From positions 3,745 to 67,744 of the forward strand of contig DASUKA010000115.1 in assembly GCA_036278935.1 (NCBI GenBank): a stretch of DNA of 64,000 nucleotides. Reading direction: 5' to 3'. The notes under the pieces were generated by a model, which was not told where the DNA came from, made no database searches, and saw only the letters and a program-made list of their open reading frames with translations. Positions 24,750 through 34,424 of the stretch are shown piece after piece. The position numbers were made by a program, and so were the translations under genes. How positions within the stretch are numbered: the first letter of the stretch is position 1; each line of letters starts with the position of its first letter. Source of the stretch: DASSNR01 sp036278935 (lineage in GTDB: Bacteria > Gemmatimonadota > Gemmatimonadetes > Gemmatimonadales > Gemmatimonadaceae).

Positions 24750-25880
24750 ATGCATGCGAGGATGAAGTCACTCGCGACCAATCTGGTCCTCCTGCTCTGC
24801 AGTGTGGCCGTGGTTACGGCGGGCGCGGAGCTGTTCCTCCGATTCTTCCCGCAGTACCTGCCGCCCGTGGCTCGCATGCGGGTGCACTGGATGCAGCAGC
24901 CGGCGCCCGTGGGTCGCACCGACCCCGAGATCGGCTACCTCCTTCCCGCCAATTTCCATCAGCATATCCACGCCGGCGATGTCGACTTCGACTACTCCAC
25001 CGATGCGCACGGATTCCGCAATCCGTCGCCCTGGCCGGACAGCGCGACGATCGTGATCATCGGCGACTCGGAGGTTTTTGGCTACGGGGTGGGCGACGAT
25101 TCCGGCTGGACCAGACTCCTCGAGAATCAGCTGCCTGGCAGTACGGTCATCAATCTCGGCGTCCCGGGCATGGCGCCCCAAGAGTACTTCCGGATCTACC
25201 GGCGGTTCGGCGTGCCGTTGCACCCCAAGCTGCTCATCTTCGGGCTGTTCCCTGGCAATGACCTGGGGGACGAGCGGCAGTTCGACGCGTGGCTGAAGGC
25301 GGGATCGCCAGGTGATTTCGCCACCTGGAAGATCAGCCGGGGAAAGACGTCGGGACTCCTCCGTCGGATCGCGCAGCACAGCTATCTGTTCTGGTTTCTG
25401 CGCACCACGGAGCAACGGCTGGGCCGGGCAACCTGGGAGGAGCGGCCACTCACCTTTCCCGATGGCAGCCGGATGCGATTCGCCCCGTCGTTCCTGGCGC
25501 AGGAGGCGGCCCTCGCCAAGCCCACCAACCCTGCGTTCCGCAGTGTGATGCATAGCATCGAGCAGAGCAGGGCGCTGGCCGAGCACAACGGCACCGCATT
25601 CCTCGTGCTGATTCTGGCAACCAAGGAGGACGTGTATATGCCGTTGCGTGGCGACAGTGTGCCTCCGGTGCGCACGGCCTTCGTGATGGCGCTCCAGGCG
25701 AACGGGATCCCGTTTCTGGACCTCACCCCTCCCATGCAGGCGGTTGCTCGCCAGCACAAGCGCCTCTTCTTCGAAGTCGATGGCCATCCCGATCAGGCAG
25801 GATATCACGTGATCGCCAACGCGGTGCTGGCCCAGCTCAGGACGTATGCCGCGACCTACCACCTTCACGAGCAGCCGTGA
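24750..25880 (+). CDS. SGNH/GDSL hydrolase-family protein with N-terminal membrane anchor (paralog 1)
   Basis: The 376-residue protein has one hydrophobic segment near residues 9-27 and an exported SGNH domain. Block I is IIGDSEVFGYGVGDD with nucleophile S107. The C-terminal D344-x-H346 dyad is in VDGHPDQAGYH. Between them, NLGVPGMAPQEYFRIYRRFG and LFGLFPGNDLGD supply blocks II and III. Such proteins are esterases or, in AlgX/AlgJ-like members, sugar O-acetyltransferases. It overlaps GH1 as GTGA and opens the plus-strand glycan operon. Start could also be the ATG at 24762. Confidence 0.85.
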   Translation: MHARMKSLATNLVLLLCSVAVVTAGAELFLRFFPQYLPPVARMRVHWMQQPAPVGRTDPEIGYLLPANFHQHIHAGDVDFDYSTDAHGFRNPSPWPDSATIVIIGDSEVFGYGVGDDSGWTRLLENQLPGSTVINLGVPGMAPQEYFRIYRRFGVPLHPKLLIFGLFPGNDLGDERQFDAWLKAGSPGDFATWKISRGKTSGLLRRIAQHSYLFWFLRTTEQRLGRATWEERPLTFPDGSRMRFAPSFLAQEAALAKPTNPAFRSVMHSIEQSRALAEHNGTAFLVLILATKEDVYMPLRGDSVPPVRTAFVMALQANGIPFLDLTPPMQAVARQHKRLFFEVDGHPDQAGYHVIANAVLAQLRTYAATYHLHEQP

Positions 25881-27223
25881 CGCGTCGGTACACTGGCATA
25901 CCAGACGGCATCGGTGCGGATACGCCGCGCGATGCCGCTCCCGCTCGGTGCTTCCCCGTTCCACGTGGATTCCTCTGGGGCGCGGCCACGGCGAGCCATC
26001 AGGTGGAGGGGGACAATCGCTGGAATGACTGGTGGGCGTTCGAGCAGGCCGGGCGGCTGCCGCACCGGTCAGGCGATGCGTGCCGGGAGTACGAGTTGTA
26101 TGAGCAGGATTTCGACCGTGCCAGGGACGCCGGTCAGAACGCCCATCGCTTCTCCATCGAGTGGAGCCGCGTGGAACCGCGCGAAGGCGAGTGGAACGAG
26201 GAGGCCATCCGTCATTACCGGGACGTGCTCTCGGCACTCCGGGCCCGCGGATTGGAGCCCGTCGTCACCCTCCAGCATTTCACCCTGCCGGCGTGGGTAC
26301 TCCAGAAAGGCGGATGGACGAACCGACGTGCCGTCCGCTGGTTCGCGCGCTATGCGGGCCACGTGGCCGCCGAGCTGGGTGCGGGAGTTCGCTACTGGCT
26401 GACGATCAACGAGCCCACGGTCTACGTGAAGCATGCCTTCGTGGTGGGCGACTGGCCGCCCTGCACGCGGCACGCCTGGCGGCACGCTATGGTGGCCTTT
26501 GTGAACCTGGCCCGGGCGCACCGCGCCGCGCGCACACGCGTGCGCGCGCACTGTCCGGAGGCCATGGTAGGGTTTGCGCACAGCGCGCCGGTGATCCAGC
26601 CGTGCAACCCGGCGAGCGTGGCGGACCGCGCGGCAGCGTGGGTGCGCGACGCCGTGCTGAACCAGGCGTTCTTCACCCTGCTTGGCGCAGGCTTTCCCGG
26701 CACCCCCACGCCGTTCGACTTCATCGGGCTCAACTACTATACGCGGACGGTTGTGCGGGGAACGCGCTCCGGATTGATTCCCTTCGCCGGCAGCGAGTGC
26801 CTGGCCGATCACCACGCGGACCGTGGACCCCGGAGCGACACCGGGTGGGAGATATATCCTCCCGGGCTGCTACAGAGTCTGCACCGCTTCTCGACATACG
26901 GTGTCCCGCTCATGGTTACAGAGAACGGGGTGGCCACGACGGACGAGGAGTTGCGAAGCGCCTTCCTGTCCAGCCACCTGGCGCAGCTGGGCGCCGCGCT
27001 CGAGCAGGGCATCGACGTGCGTGGATACTTCTATTGGAGCCTGATCGACAACTTCGAGTGGGCCCTCGGCACGAGCGCCCGCTTCGGGCTGTACGGGGTG
27101 GATTTCTCCACACAGCAGCGGTGCGCCCGGCCGGCGCTCGATCGCTTCCGCGCGGTATGCCATAGCGGACGCCTGGCGGTGGCGCGCGGCGCACGTCTCA
27201 CCGCCTTCATACGCGGCTCGTGA
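25877..27223 (+). CDS. Glycoside hydrolase family 1 (beta-glucosidase-like)
   Basis: The 448-residue protein has both GH1 catalytic glutamates: acid/base E179 in LTINEPTVYV and nucleophile E349 in MVTENGVAT. Family landmarks GFLWGAATASHQVEGDNRWN, NAHRFSIEWSRVEP and FIGLNYYTR are present, and the C-terminal GYFYWSLIDNFEWALG aglycone motif is intact. There is no signal peptide, so it is cytoplasmic. It begins with GTG overlapping the SGNH stop. A hydrolase inside a biosynthetic operon suggests trimming or transglycosylation of an intermediate, which is inference. Confidence 0.93.
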   Translation: MTRRYTGIPDGIGADTPRDAAPARCFPVPRGFLWGAATASHQVEGDNRWNDWWAFEQAGRLPHRSGDACREYELYEQDFDRARDAGQNAHRFSIEWSRVEPREGEWNEEAIRHYRDVLSALRARGLEPVVTLQHFTLPAWVLQKGGWTNRRAVRWFARYAGHVAAELGAGVRYWLTINEPTVYVKHAFVVGDWPPCTRHAWRHAMVAFVNLARAHRAARTRVRAHCPEAMVGFAHSAPVIQPCNPASVADRAAAWVRDAVLNQAFFTLLGAGFPGTPTPFDFIGLNYYTRTVVRGTRSGLIPFAGSECLADHHADRGPRSDTGWEIYPPGLLQSLHRFSTYGVPLMVTENGVATTDEELRSAFLSSHLAQLGAALEQGIDVRGYFYWSLIDNFEWALGTSARFGLYGVDFSTQQRCARPALDRFRAVCHSGRLAVARGARLTAFIRGS

Positions 27224-27251
27224 ACACGAGCGGAATCAGGCTGGGACGCGC

Positions 27252-28862
27252 GTGAGCATCCTCGATGCCCGGGAGCTGGACGCCAACGCCGAGCTCTCGA
27301 CCGATGTGTGCATCGTCGGCGCCGGAGCGGCGGGGCTCACCGTTGCCGCCGCGCTCGAGGGTGGCTCGCGCGACGTCTGCATTATCGAGAGCGGAGGGTT
27401 CCAGCCGGATGAGGAGACGCAATCGCTCTACGACCTGGAAGCCCAAGGCTATCCCATCCGGGAGCACTTCATGTCCCGGGCGCGGTATTACGGCGGCAGC
27501 TGCAACCTCTGGGCGGGGCGGAGCATGCGGTTCGACGCGTGCGACCTGGCGCATCGGAGCTGGGTACAGTACAGCGGCTGGCCGCTGGCCCACACCGAGC
27601 TGGCGCGCTACTACCCGGAGGCCGCGCGCATCATGGGGCTGCCGGACATCGGGTTCTTCGAGGCGGAGCGTCACGAGGCCGCGCTCTCGGCCGAGGAGCG
27701 CTCACTCTACGCGGGGGATGCGCTGGTGCCTACCGTCTCGCTCTGGGCCACGCGCCCGAAGCGGTTCGGCGCGGCACATCGCGCGAGGCTGCGCCGGTCG
27801 CGCACCGTGCGGCTGGTGCTGCACGGCAACGTCACGAAGATCACGCTCGATGCGGACGGGGGCCGCGTGGAATCGGTCGAGGGCGCCACGCTCGCCGGGA
27901 ATCGGTTCCGCGTGCGCGCCCGCGCCGTGGTGCTGGCGTGCGGCGGCCTCGAGAACGCCCGGCTGCTCCTGTTCTCCCGCGACCAGCATGAGCGCGGCGT
28001 GGGTAACGCGTGCGGCCAGGTGGGCCGCTACCTGATGGACCACCCCCGTGGCGTGTATGGAACCGTCCGCCTGCGCGAGGGCGCGCGGCTGTCGTTGCTC
28101 GATGCGAGACCGCGTGTGGACGGCACGGTGCAGTTCGGCGTCGGGTTCTCTGATGGGGTGCAGCAACGTGAAGGTCTGCTGGATCACTATGCGACGCTCG
28201 AGGTACAGCACTCCGAATACACCGCGCGGCAGTATCAGTCGTTCATCCAGATCATGAAGGTGCTGCTGCGCCGTGGGTACGCCGGCAGCCGGTGGCGCGC
28301 CGGGCGGGCGAACATGGGGCACATCGCCGGCATGCTCTATCTGCTCGCGCCGCGCGAGCTCATACCGCACTGGGTCTACCGCTCGTACTGGCACGCGCGC
28401 CGAGCGGTGGGGGGCGCCCCCGCCAGCCGGGACCGCGTGGTGGTCTACTTCTGCGAGCAGCCGCCGGATCCCGAGAGCCGGGTCACACTCAGCCGCTCGA
28501 CGGACCGCCTGGGGATGAACCGCCTCATCCTGAACTGGAAGGTCGATCCGTGCGTGCATGCCTCCGTCTATCGACTGCAAGCGCTGTTGAAGGAGCGGTT
28601 GGATCAGACGGGCATGGGGACGCTGAGGGAAGGGACCGGCGAGATCGCCTTCACCGACGCTTCGCACCACATGGGGACCACGCGCATGAGCGAGACGCCC
28701 CGCACCGGCGTGGTGGATACCGACGGTCAGGTGCACGGCGTGCATGGGCTGTATCTGGCGGGGAGCTCCGTCTTTCCTTCTGCCAGCCACAAGAACCCGA
28801 CGCTGACGATCGTCGCGCTCGCACTGCGATTGGCCCAGCATCTCGAGCGGAATGGAGGCTGA
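27252..28862 (+). CDS. GMC-family FAD-dependent oxidoreductase
   Basis: The 536-residue flavoprotein has the dinucleotide-binding motif VCIVGAGAAGLTVAAALE near 19-36, an internal ACGGLENARLLL segment, and the C-terminal GMC region with HHMGTTRMSETPRTGVVD and LAGSSVFPSASHKNPTLTIVAL. The first His of HHMGT is the likely proton acceptor. Members oxidise alcohols or sugars. The GTG start follows GH1 by 28 bases and the end overlaps the flippase gene by 11 bases. It may oxidise a sugar moiety of the product made by this operon; substrate unknown. Confidence 0.9.
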   Translation: MSILDARELDANAELSTDVCIVGAGAAGLTVAAALEGGSRDVCIIESGGFQPDEETQSLYDLEAQGYPIREHFMSRARYYGGSCNLWAGRSMRFDACDLAHRSWVQYSGWPLAHTELARYYPEAARIMGLPDIGFFEAERHEAALSAEERSLYAGDALVPTVSLWATRPKRFGAAHRARLRRSRTVRLVLHGNVTKITLDADGGRVESVEGATLAGNRFRVRARAVVLACGGLENARLLLFSRDQHERGVGNACGQVGRYLMDHPRGVYGTVRLREGARLSLLDARPRVDGTVQFGVGFSDGVQQREGLLDHYATLEVQHSEYTARQYQSFIQIMKVLLRRGYAGSRWRAGRANMGHIAGMLYLLAPRELIPHWVYRSYWHARRAVGGAPASRDRVVVYFCEQPPDPESRVTLSRSTDRLGMNRLILNWKVDPCVHASVYRLQALLKERLDQTGMGTLREGTGEIAFTDASHHMGTTRMSETPRTGVVDTDGQVHGVHGLYLAGSSVFPSASHKNPTLTIVALALRLAQHLERNGG

Positions 28863-30399
28863 GCCGGTGGGCCGCATCTCGACCGACGAGGCCGATGGCG
28901 CCCTGACCGCTGTGGCGGACGCACGCGCCGAGGGAGAAGCGCGGCAACGCCGGGGCACGCGCCAGCTGCTCATTGCGCGGGCGCTGTTCATGGTGTTCGG
29001 ATACCTGGCCACCGTCATCCTTGCCCGATACCTCGGACCGGCGGGGTTCGGCGTGTACGGCGTGCTGCTCTCCACGCTGGTCTGGCTGGAGACCATCAGC
29101 TACGCCGGTGTGCCCGCGGCCCTCGGCAAGCTGATACCGGAGCACCACGACGAGGCGACGCTCGTGGAGCAGTCCGGCCGCTTCGTACTGTTCATCGTCT
29201 CGCTGTTCCTGTTCGCGGTTGGGTGGGCTGTGGCGCCCGCCGTCGCGCATCTGTTTCATCTTGAGAACGGCGCACGGCTGTTCCGGTTGGCCATCCTCGA
29301 TATCCCGTTCGCTGCGGCCTATCAGAGCTACAACGGTACGCTGGTAGGCCACCGGCGGTTCGGATTGTTTGGTGCAAGCCAGGCGGTCCTTGGCGGAGCC
29401 AAGCTCATCGGTGTGCTGGTGCTGTTGGTTGCCGGCATGTCCGTCGCCCACGCGCTCGAGGTGAACGTTCTGGCGTCGTGTGCCGCGCTGCTCTACCTGC
29501 TCGCCGTTGATCCCCCGCGCGCATTCCGGCCTGTTCGGCGCTTCGTGCGCCGGATCGTCGCGCTCGGCATCCCGATGGGGGCGTTCTCGATTGCGGTGCA
29601 GGTCCTGGTCAGCCTCGACCTCTGGTTCCTCGCCGGTCTGTGGCACGGCGGTCACACCGTAGTAGGCCAGTATGTTGCTGCGCTCAAGATCGCGCAGACG
29701 CTGATGGTCATTCCCGTGGTACAGTCGGGGGTGCTGCTCGCGTCTGTCGCGTGGGCACTGGCATCGGGAGACCGCGAGGGTGCCCGCCGGCACGTGCGGG
29801 AAGCGAGCCGCTTCGCCCTGATTCTGGCGGCGCCTGCATGCGTCATCGTCGGCGGCAGCGCATCCGCCCTGATGAGCTTTATCTACTCGAGCGACTACGC
29901 CGGGGGCGGACGCTTCCTGATCCTGCAGCTCGTTGCATTCAGCTGCTTCGCGTTCATGGATGCGTATGCGTACGCGCTCATGGCCGCGGGACGACAGCGC
30001 ATCACGGCCGTCGCGCTGGTGGCGTTCATCCCGATCGTGAGCATCGCCAACCTGCTCCTCATCCCATGGCTCGGCCCGCTGGGCGCGGCGGTCTCGCTGG
30101 TGATCGGCATGCTGGGCGTCGCTGCAGTGACCGGGACGCTGGTCTGGCAGCAGTTCGGACCGCCACTCGCCGCGACCACGCTCCTGCGCGTTGCCGTTGC
30201 ATCGGCAGTCGTGGCCGTTCCATCGCTGCTTGTTCCGGTGTCAGGGCCCTGGGTGCTTGGGAAGATCGCGTTGCTCGGCGGCCTGTATCTCGTCGTGCTC
30301 AGACTCCTGGGCGAAATCAGCATCGAGGACTTCGCCCTGCCGCGCGTTGGGCGGAAGGCGGCACCCATACAGCGAGCAACCGAACCCGAGGGCAGATAA
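28852..30399 (+). CDS. Polysaccharide/lipid-linked oligosaccharide flippase (Wzx/MOP superfamily)
   Basis: The 515-residue integral membrane protein has about 12-14 hydrophobic segments after a 40-residue basic/acidic leader. The start of the membrane part, LIARALFMVFGYLATVILARYLGPAGFGVYGVLLS, is the classic Wzx/RfbX signature. Such proteins move undecaprenyl-linked oligosaccharides to the periplasm. Its gene overlaps the GMC gene by 11 bases and precedes a GT4 gene by 3 bases. No Wzy polymerase is obvious nearby, though the membrane protein at 32352 could be considered. Confidence 0.9.
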   Translation: MEAEPVGRISTDEADGALTAVADARAEGEARQRRGTRQLLIARALFMVFGYLATVILARYLGPAGFGVYGVLLSTLVWLETISYAGVPAALGKLIPEHHDEATLVEQSGRFVLFIVSLFLFAVGWAVAPAVAHLFHLENGARLFRLAILDIPFAAAYQSYNGTLVGHRRFGLFGASQAVLGGAKLIGVLVLLVAGMSVAHALEVNVLASCAALLYLLAVDPPRAFRPVRRFVRRIVALGIPMGAFSIAVQVLVSLDLWFLAGLWHGGHTVVGQYVAALKIAQTLMVIPVVQSGVLLASVAWALASGDREGARRHVREASRFALILAAPACVIVGGSASALMSFIYSSDYAGGGRFLILQLVAFSCFAFMDAYAYALMAAGRQRITAVALVAFIPIVSIANLLLIPWLGPLGAAVSLVIGMLGVAAVTGTLVWQQFGPPLAATTLLRVAVASAVVAVPSLLVPVSGPWVLGKIALLGGLYLVVLRLLGEISIEDFALPRVGRKAAPIQRATEPEGR

Positions 30400-30402
30400 G
30401 CT

Positions 30403-31527
30403 ATGCGCATCGGCATCACCTTGCAGAGCCTTGACGAGACATGGGGTGGCATCGGCGTCTATACGAAGGAGCTCGTGCCGCATCTCCTGCGGGCCGACAG
30501 GGAGAACGAGTACGTGCTCATCTACCCGGGGTTCGGGGCGCCGCGCAAGTTGCTCGGTCAGTATCGGCGATATCCCCACGCGCGGGAGATCGAGACCACG
30601 GAGTCCAGGATACCAGCCGGCATGTATTGGGATCAGGCGGTCGTGCCGAGGGTGGCCAGACGGGAGGGCATCGACGTGCTCTTCAATCCCTTCCTGTCCG
30701 TGCCCGTCCGTGGGCGATTCGGGAAGGTGATGATCATGCACAATGTGGAGTACCACACCGTGCCGAACGTCTACGATGTCAAGACGTACGTCCGCTGGAC
30801 GATTCTGGAGAAGGTCATCCTGCCCGCCGCCGACCGCGTCATCTCGATCTCGAACGTCATGACCCATGACTTCCGGAAGTCAGTGCATTACCCCATCGAG
30901 CGGGTCAGGACCATCTATCATGGGGTGAGCGAGAAGTTTCATCGGATCGAGGACCCCGAGCGACTCGCGTGGGCCCGCGAGCAATACGTGCTCCCCGAGC
31001 GCTTCATCCTGTTCACGGGCAACTTGTATCCGCAGAAGAACTTCAGCACGCTGGTGAAGGCGTTCGCCGCGTTGCATGGCGAGATCCCCCATCAGCTCCT
31101 GGTAGCCGGCCGACCGAGATGGAAGTTCGATGACGATCTCAAGCTGATCGAGCAGCTCGGGCTCAGCTCCCGTGTCGACTTCCTGCAGTTCGTCCCGAAC
31201 GACGATCTGCCACTGATTTATAGCCTGGCCGATTGCTTCGTGTATCCGTCACTGTATGAGTCGTTCGGCCTGGCGCAACTGGAGGCCATGGGATGCGGCT
31301 GCCCGGTTATCGGCGCCCGCGCGGGGGCCATCCCGGAGGTGGCGGGGGACGCGGCCATGCTCTTCGAGCCGCGGGACTCCGACGACCTGGCCCGCGCCAT
31401 TCGCTGTGTGCTGGATGACGACGCAGTGCGCTCGGAGCTCGTGCGGAAGGGCTATGCGAGAGCGAAGGAGTTCGGCTGGGAACGGTGCGCGGCCCAGACG
31501 CTCGATGTGTTGAAGGAGCTGGGGTGA
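30403..31527 (+). CDS. Glycosyltransferase family 4
   Basis: The 374-residue GT-B enzyme has the acceptor-side N-terminus (GGIGVYTKELVPHLLR) and donor-binding C-terminal domain with ILFTGNLYPQKNFSTLVKAF and the E-x7-E motif in YESFGLAQLEAMGCGCPVIG. It is expected to act at the cytoplasmic face on a lipid-linked glycan. It is the last gene of the SGNH-GH1-GMC-flippase-GT4 operon and converges on the FkbM gene with 4 bases between stops. Sugar specificity cannot be inferred. Confidence 0.93.
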   Translation: MRIGITLQSLDETWGGIGVYTKELVPHLLRADRENEYVLIYPGFGAPRKLLGQYRRYPHAREIETTESRIPAGMYWDQAVVPRVARREGIDVLFNPFLSVPVRGRFGKVMIMHNVEYHTVPNVYDVKTYVRWTILEKVILPAADRVISISNVMTHDFRKSVHYPIERVRTIYHGVSEKFHRIEDPERLAWAREQYVLPERFILFTGNLYPQKNFSTLVKAFAALHGEIPHQLLVAGRPRWKFDDDLKLIEQLGLSSRVDFLQFVPNDDLPLIYSLADCFVYPSLYESFGLAQLEAMGCGCPVIGARAGAIPEVAGDAAMLFEPRDSDDLARAIRCVLDDDAVRSELVRKGYARAKEFGWERCAAQTLDVLKELG

Positions 31528-31531
31528 ATCA

Positions 31532-32329
31532 TCACGGCGCGTTGGTCCACATGAGCCGGAGCGGCTTCCCGGCCACCCGCGCCCCATTGATCATCACGCA
31601 GTCCGCTTCGATGACTCGCAGCGCGCTGTCCTGGTTCACTGGGAACATGCCCGACAGCTGAAACCCTTTTGCATCGAGCACGGAGAGAACGCTCACATAA
31701 CTCGGCATCTCCTTATAGAGGCTGAGACAGGACAACTCGGTCTGAACCGCCGCGATGCCGGCCAGACTCTGCTGTGCCCCAGCCAGCACCTGGAGGTCGT
31801 ATCCCTGGGTATCCATCTTCAGGAAGATGCCGGTGCCGATGTCTCGCCCCGTCCGGAGCTCGTCCATCACCGAGTCCAGCGTTCTGACGTCGACGGCCTC
31901 GGTGTGATCGACGCTGTTATGGCCCGCGAAGAGATCCGTTACCGAGTTGTCCGGTGCGAGAAACGAGGAGAGCGTGTCGGCTCTCATGACGTTCAGAGAT
32001 CGCACGTCGTTGCGCGCTCCCAACGCGCATGGATAGATGACCCACCGCGCATCGGTCCGTGACTGGTCGCGCAACGCCTGCACCGCGTGCCGCGCCGGCT
32101 CGAAGGAGACGATGAGCTTCTCGTAGCCAACCTCGTCGCGCAACAGCGTCCGATACTGTCCCACGTTGGCCCCAACATCCAGGACGCACGTGATATCCAA
32201 CGTCTCGAATACCGATCGCAGGTGACTGGCGATGTCCCTGGGCATCACCCTCGAGACGGAGACGATCTCGTAGCCCAGCGTGCGAGCCAGGCGCGAGAGG
32301 GACGTTTTGGCGATGGTGCTGATGCTCAT
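31532..32329 (-). CDS. FkbM-family methyltransferase
   Basis: The 265-residue protein has the SAM-binding motif CVLDVGANVGQYRTLLRDE near 55-73 and the FkbM motif FLKMDTQGYDLQVLAGAQQ, plus a C-terminal Cys/Trp-containing region. FkbM proteins methylate sugar or polyketide hydroxyls. The ATG at 32329 is preferred over one 19 codons earlier because of an AGGGA ribosome site and the MSISTIAKTSLSRLARTLGY start typical of the family. It lies 22 bases downstream of the membrane-protein gene and is probably co-transcribed with it. Confidence 0.9.
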   Translation of the reverse strand: MSISTIAKTSLSRLARTLGYEIVSVSRVMPRDIASHLRSVFETLDITCVLDVGANVGQYRTLLRDEVGYEKLIVSFEPARHAVQALRDQSRTDARWVIYPCALGARNDVRSLNVMRADTLSSFLAPDNSVTDLFAGHNSVDHTEAVDVRTLDSVMDELRTGRDIGTGIFLKMDTQGYDLQVLAGAQQSLAGIAAVQTELSCLSLYKEMPSYVSVLSVLDAKGFQLSGMFPVNQDSALRVIEADCVMINGARVAGKPLRLMWTNAP

Positions 32330-32351
32330 GGTCGATCCCTGGTCCGATTGC

Positions 32352-34055
32352 TCATGGCCTGAATCGGTAGACGGTGGCCGCCGCACCCTGGTAGACCGGG
32401 ATCATCTCCGGTACACGAGCGAGCCGGGCGCGCACGGACGGCTCGCGGGCAACGACATACACCGGACGCCCATCGCTGTACCGGGCGAGCCGCGCGAGTG
32501 TGCGCTGGCTCACCACCGAGTCAGGCGACGACGACACGAGGGTCTCGGCAACGGACTGGAATGCCGCGAGTCGCGTCCGATTGACGCCGGTATTCTCGGT
32601 GAGGAATTGATGCGCACGAATGAGCCATCCATCGTGTTGGATGTGCGCGAGCGCGCCGGACGAGCGGCGATCATCCAGACCCACGAGCAATTGTCGCCGG
32701 CCGAGCGCCGGTATCGTCAGATAGGTATCCACGAATAGCGCGTTGACGGGCGTGCGTTGTGCGATCCAGCGATACAGCGCGTCCTGGTCCGGGTCCCTGT
32801 CCCGTAGCCATCGCCCGTCGCTCACCACAGCATCCGCCACGGAGTCATGGGCGAAGTAGCGAGCGAGATCCGCTGAGACGGGGAGGAGCATGACGAAGGC
32901 GAGCGCGAGCGCACCCGCCCGGTGCGTGTGATACAGCTCGCCCAGTGGCAGCGCGACCGGAGTACTCAGCGCCAGAACGCTCATGCCGAGCATCTTGTAT
33001 TCGGCGCCCGACGGGATGGTCATCATCATGTACATCCCCTCCGTGACCAGTGCGCTCAGCAGGAGCAGCGCGAGCAAGTCGGCATGCTTTCGCCAGTGCT
33101 GCGCCAGCGTGGCGCGATGGGTCCAGGCCAGCACCAGCGGCAGCACGAGATACAGCCCGAGGTTGAGGCTGTGCCGGCGCAGCGTGCGAAGCGACGGCAC
33201 CAAGCGTACGGCGGCCGCCCCGGACTTGCCCATGGTGAGCGAAAGGATGAAAGGAACCGTCACGGCGGCGCCCACCGCCAGCAGGACGAGCAGTGCCACT
33301 CCCGCGCGGCGGAGACGCGCGCCGCGAAGCACAAAGTAGCAGGCCGCTGTGCCAGTGCAGCCCATGATGCCGACCCACGCGGGCGGGTAGATGAATCCCG
33401 CGCCGATGATCGCCGCCCCGATGAGACAGTACATCCACCACCCGCGGCGGCCCTCCAGGGCGAGGGCCGCGATGCCGAGCAGGTCGGCGGCGAAGAAGAC
33501 GAGCCCCAGTTGATTGTCGTTGATCCCGGTGAACTTGGTCTCCGGGATGAACCGCCACTCGAGATTCGTGTGCAGCAACCTTTCGACGGGCGCATTGAGC
33601 GGGCCCGCGACGAGCGGGCTCACCCCGACGAACGCCACGAGCACCGCGAACACGCGGAACGCGCGATCGGCCGAGAACAGACAGGCGAGCCGATCGATGA
33701 TGATCGCGAGCAGCACCAGACTCACCAGATCCGTGAGCGCGAACGCGCGAGGCGGTGAGATGGGCACCACCCGCATCAACCACGCGATCAGGGCGTGATG
33801 CCCATACATGTAGCGAAGCGGCACCCCCGCCATGAGCGGATTTTGTGGAGGCAGTCCGCGTTCGTAGATCGCGTAGACGATGCTGGTATGCATGAGGCCA
33901 TGCCAGTACGTCGCCCAGTTCTGATCGAACTGCGGCGGCACGAGCGCCAGAATCGGAACGAGAAACGTCCACATCGGCGCGTTGAATCGCAGCAGCAGGT
34001 ACAGGACCGCCACGACGAGAGCCGCCGAGACAATGCTGGTGAGTATGCTAGGCAC
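32352..34055 (-). CDS. Large polytopic membrane protein, possibly GT-C-like
   Basis: About 567 residues (584 if the upstream TTG at 34106 is used). Roughly ten to twelve hydrophobic segments fill residues 1-410, followed by a soluble C-terminal domain of about 150 residues. A conserved-looking first loop, FDQNWATYWHGLMHTSIVYA and MYGHHALIAWLMR, resembles GT-C glycosyltransferase loops with acidic and histidine residues. No family is recognised with certainty; an uncharacterised lipid-linked-sugar transferase or a polymerase are the alternatives. GTG at 34055 is used as start because it directly precedes the first helix. The gene precedes FkbM. Confidence 0.75.
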   Translation of the reverse strand: MPSILTSIVSAALVVAVLYLLLRFNAPMWTFLVPILALVPPQFDQNWATYWHGLMHTSIVYAIYERGLPPQNPLMAGVPLRYMYGHHALIAWLMRVVPISPPRAFALTDLVSLVLLAIIIDRLACLFSADRAFRVFAVLVAFVGVSPLVAGPLNAPVERLLHTNLEWRFIPETKFTGINDNQLGLVFFAADLLGIAALALEGRRGWWMYCLIGAAIIGAGFIYPPAWVGIMGCTGTAACYFVLRGARLRRAGVALLVLLAVGAAVTVPFILSLTMGKSGAAAVRLVPSLRTLRRHSLNLGLYLVLPLVLAWTHRATLAQHWRKHADLLALLLLSALVTEGMYMMMTIPSGAEYKMLGMSVLALSTPVALPLGELYHTHRAGALALAFVMLLPVSADLARYFAHDSVADAVVSDGRWLRDRDPDQDALYRWIAQRTPVNALFVDTYLTIPALGRRQLLVGLDDRRSSGALAHIQHDGWLIRAHQFLTENTGVNRTRLAAFQSVAETLVSSSPDSVVSQRTLARLARYSDGRPVYVVAREPSVRARLARVPEMIPVYQGAAATVYRFRP

Positions 34056-34106
34056 GGAGAGCCTTGCGGAACGGGCGACGGGCCGGGTGCCTGCATGCGC
34101 ACGCAA

Positions 34107-34424
34107 CCCGCGAGGGACCCCATCGCCGCCTCATATAAATAGCGCGTGCCAGGCTCGGCCGCCAAACGCGATCCGATGGGGGCCGCTCCGGCCGGGACGA
34201 CGGCACACAGGCGCGGGCCTGCCCAGCCCCCGTCGCCTGCGGAGGCTTGACGACGTCGGGGCTCACCCGCAACGTATAGACCGCCGGATCTCCGCTGCAA
34301 TGGGCGTACACGCTCCAGGCAAATCGGCGGGCCGCATCTCGCGCCGAGAGCCGGTCGCGTGGCCTCGACCCAACGCCGTAACCGCGGTGCGCAGTCGGAA
34401 CCCACGCATGGAGGCGTCGGATCC
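34107..34424. other. Divergent intergenic region, about 318 bp
   Basis: The region lies between the divergent membrane-protein and GT2 genes. The main signal is an AT-rich patch CATATAAATAG at 34132-34142. Read on the minus strand it gives CTATTTATATG, a plausible -10 region 26-36 bases upstream of the TTG at 34106, but no good -35 was found. Nothing protein-like was seen. Confidence 0.4.
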
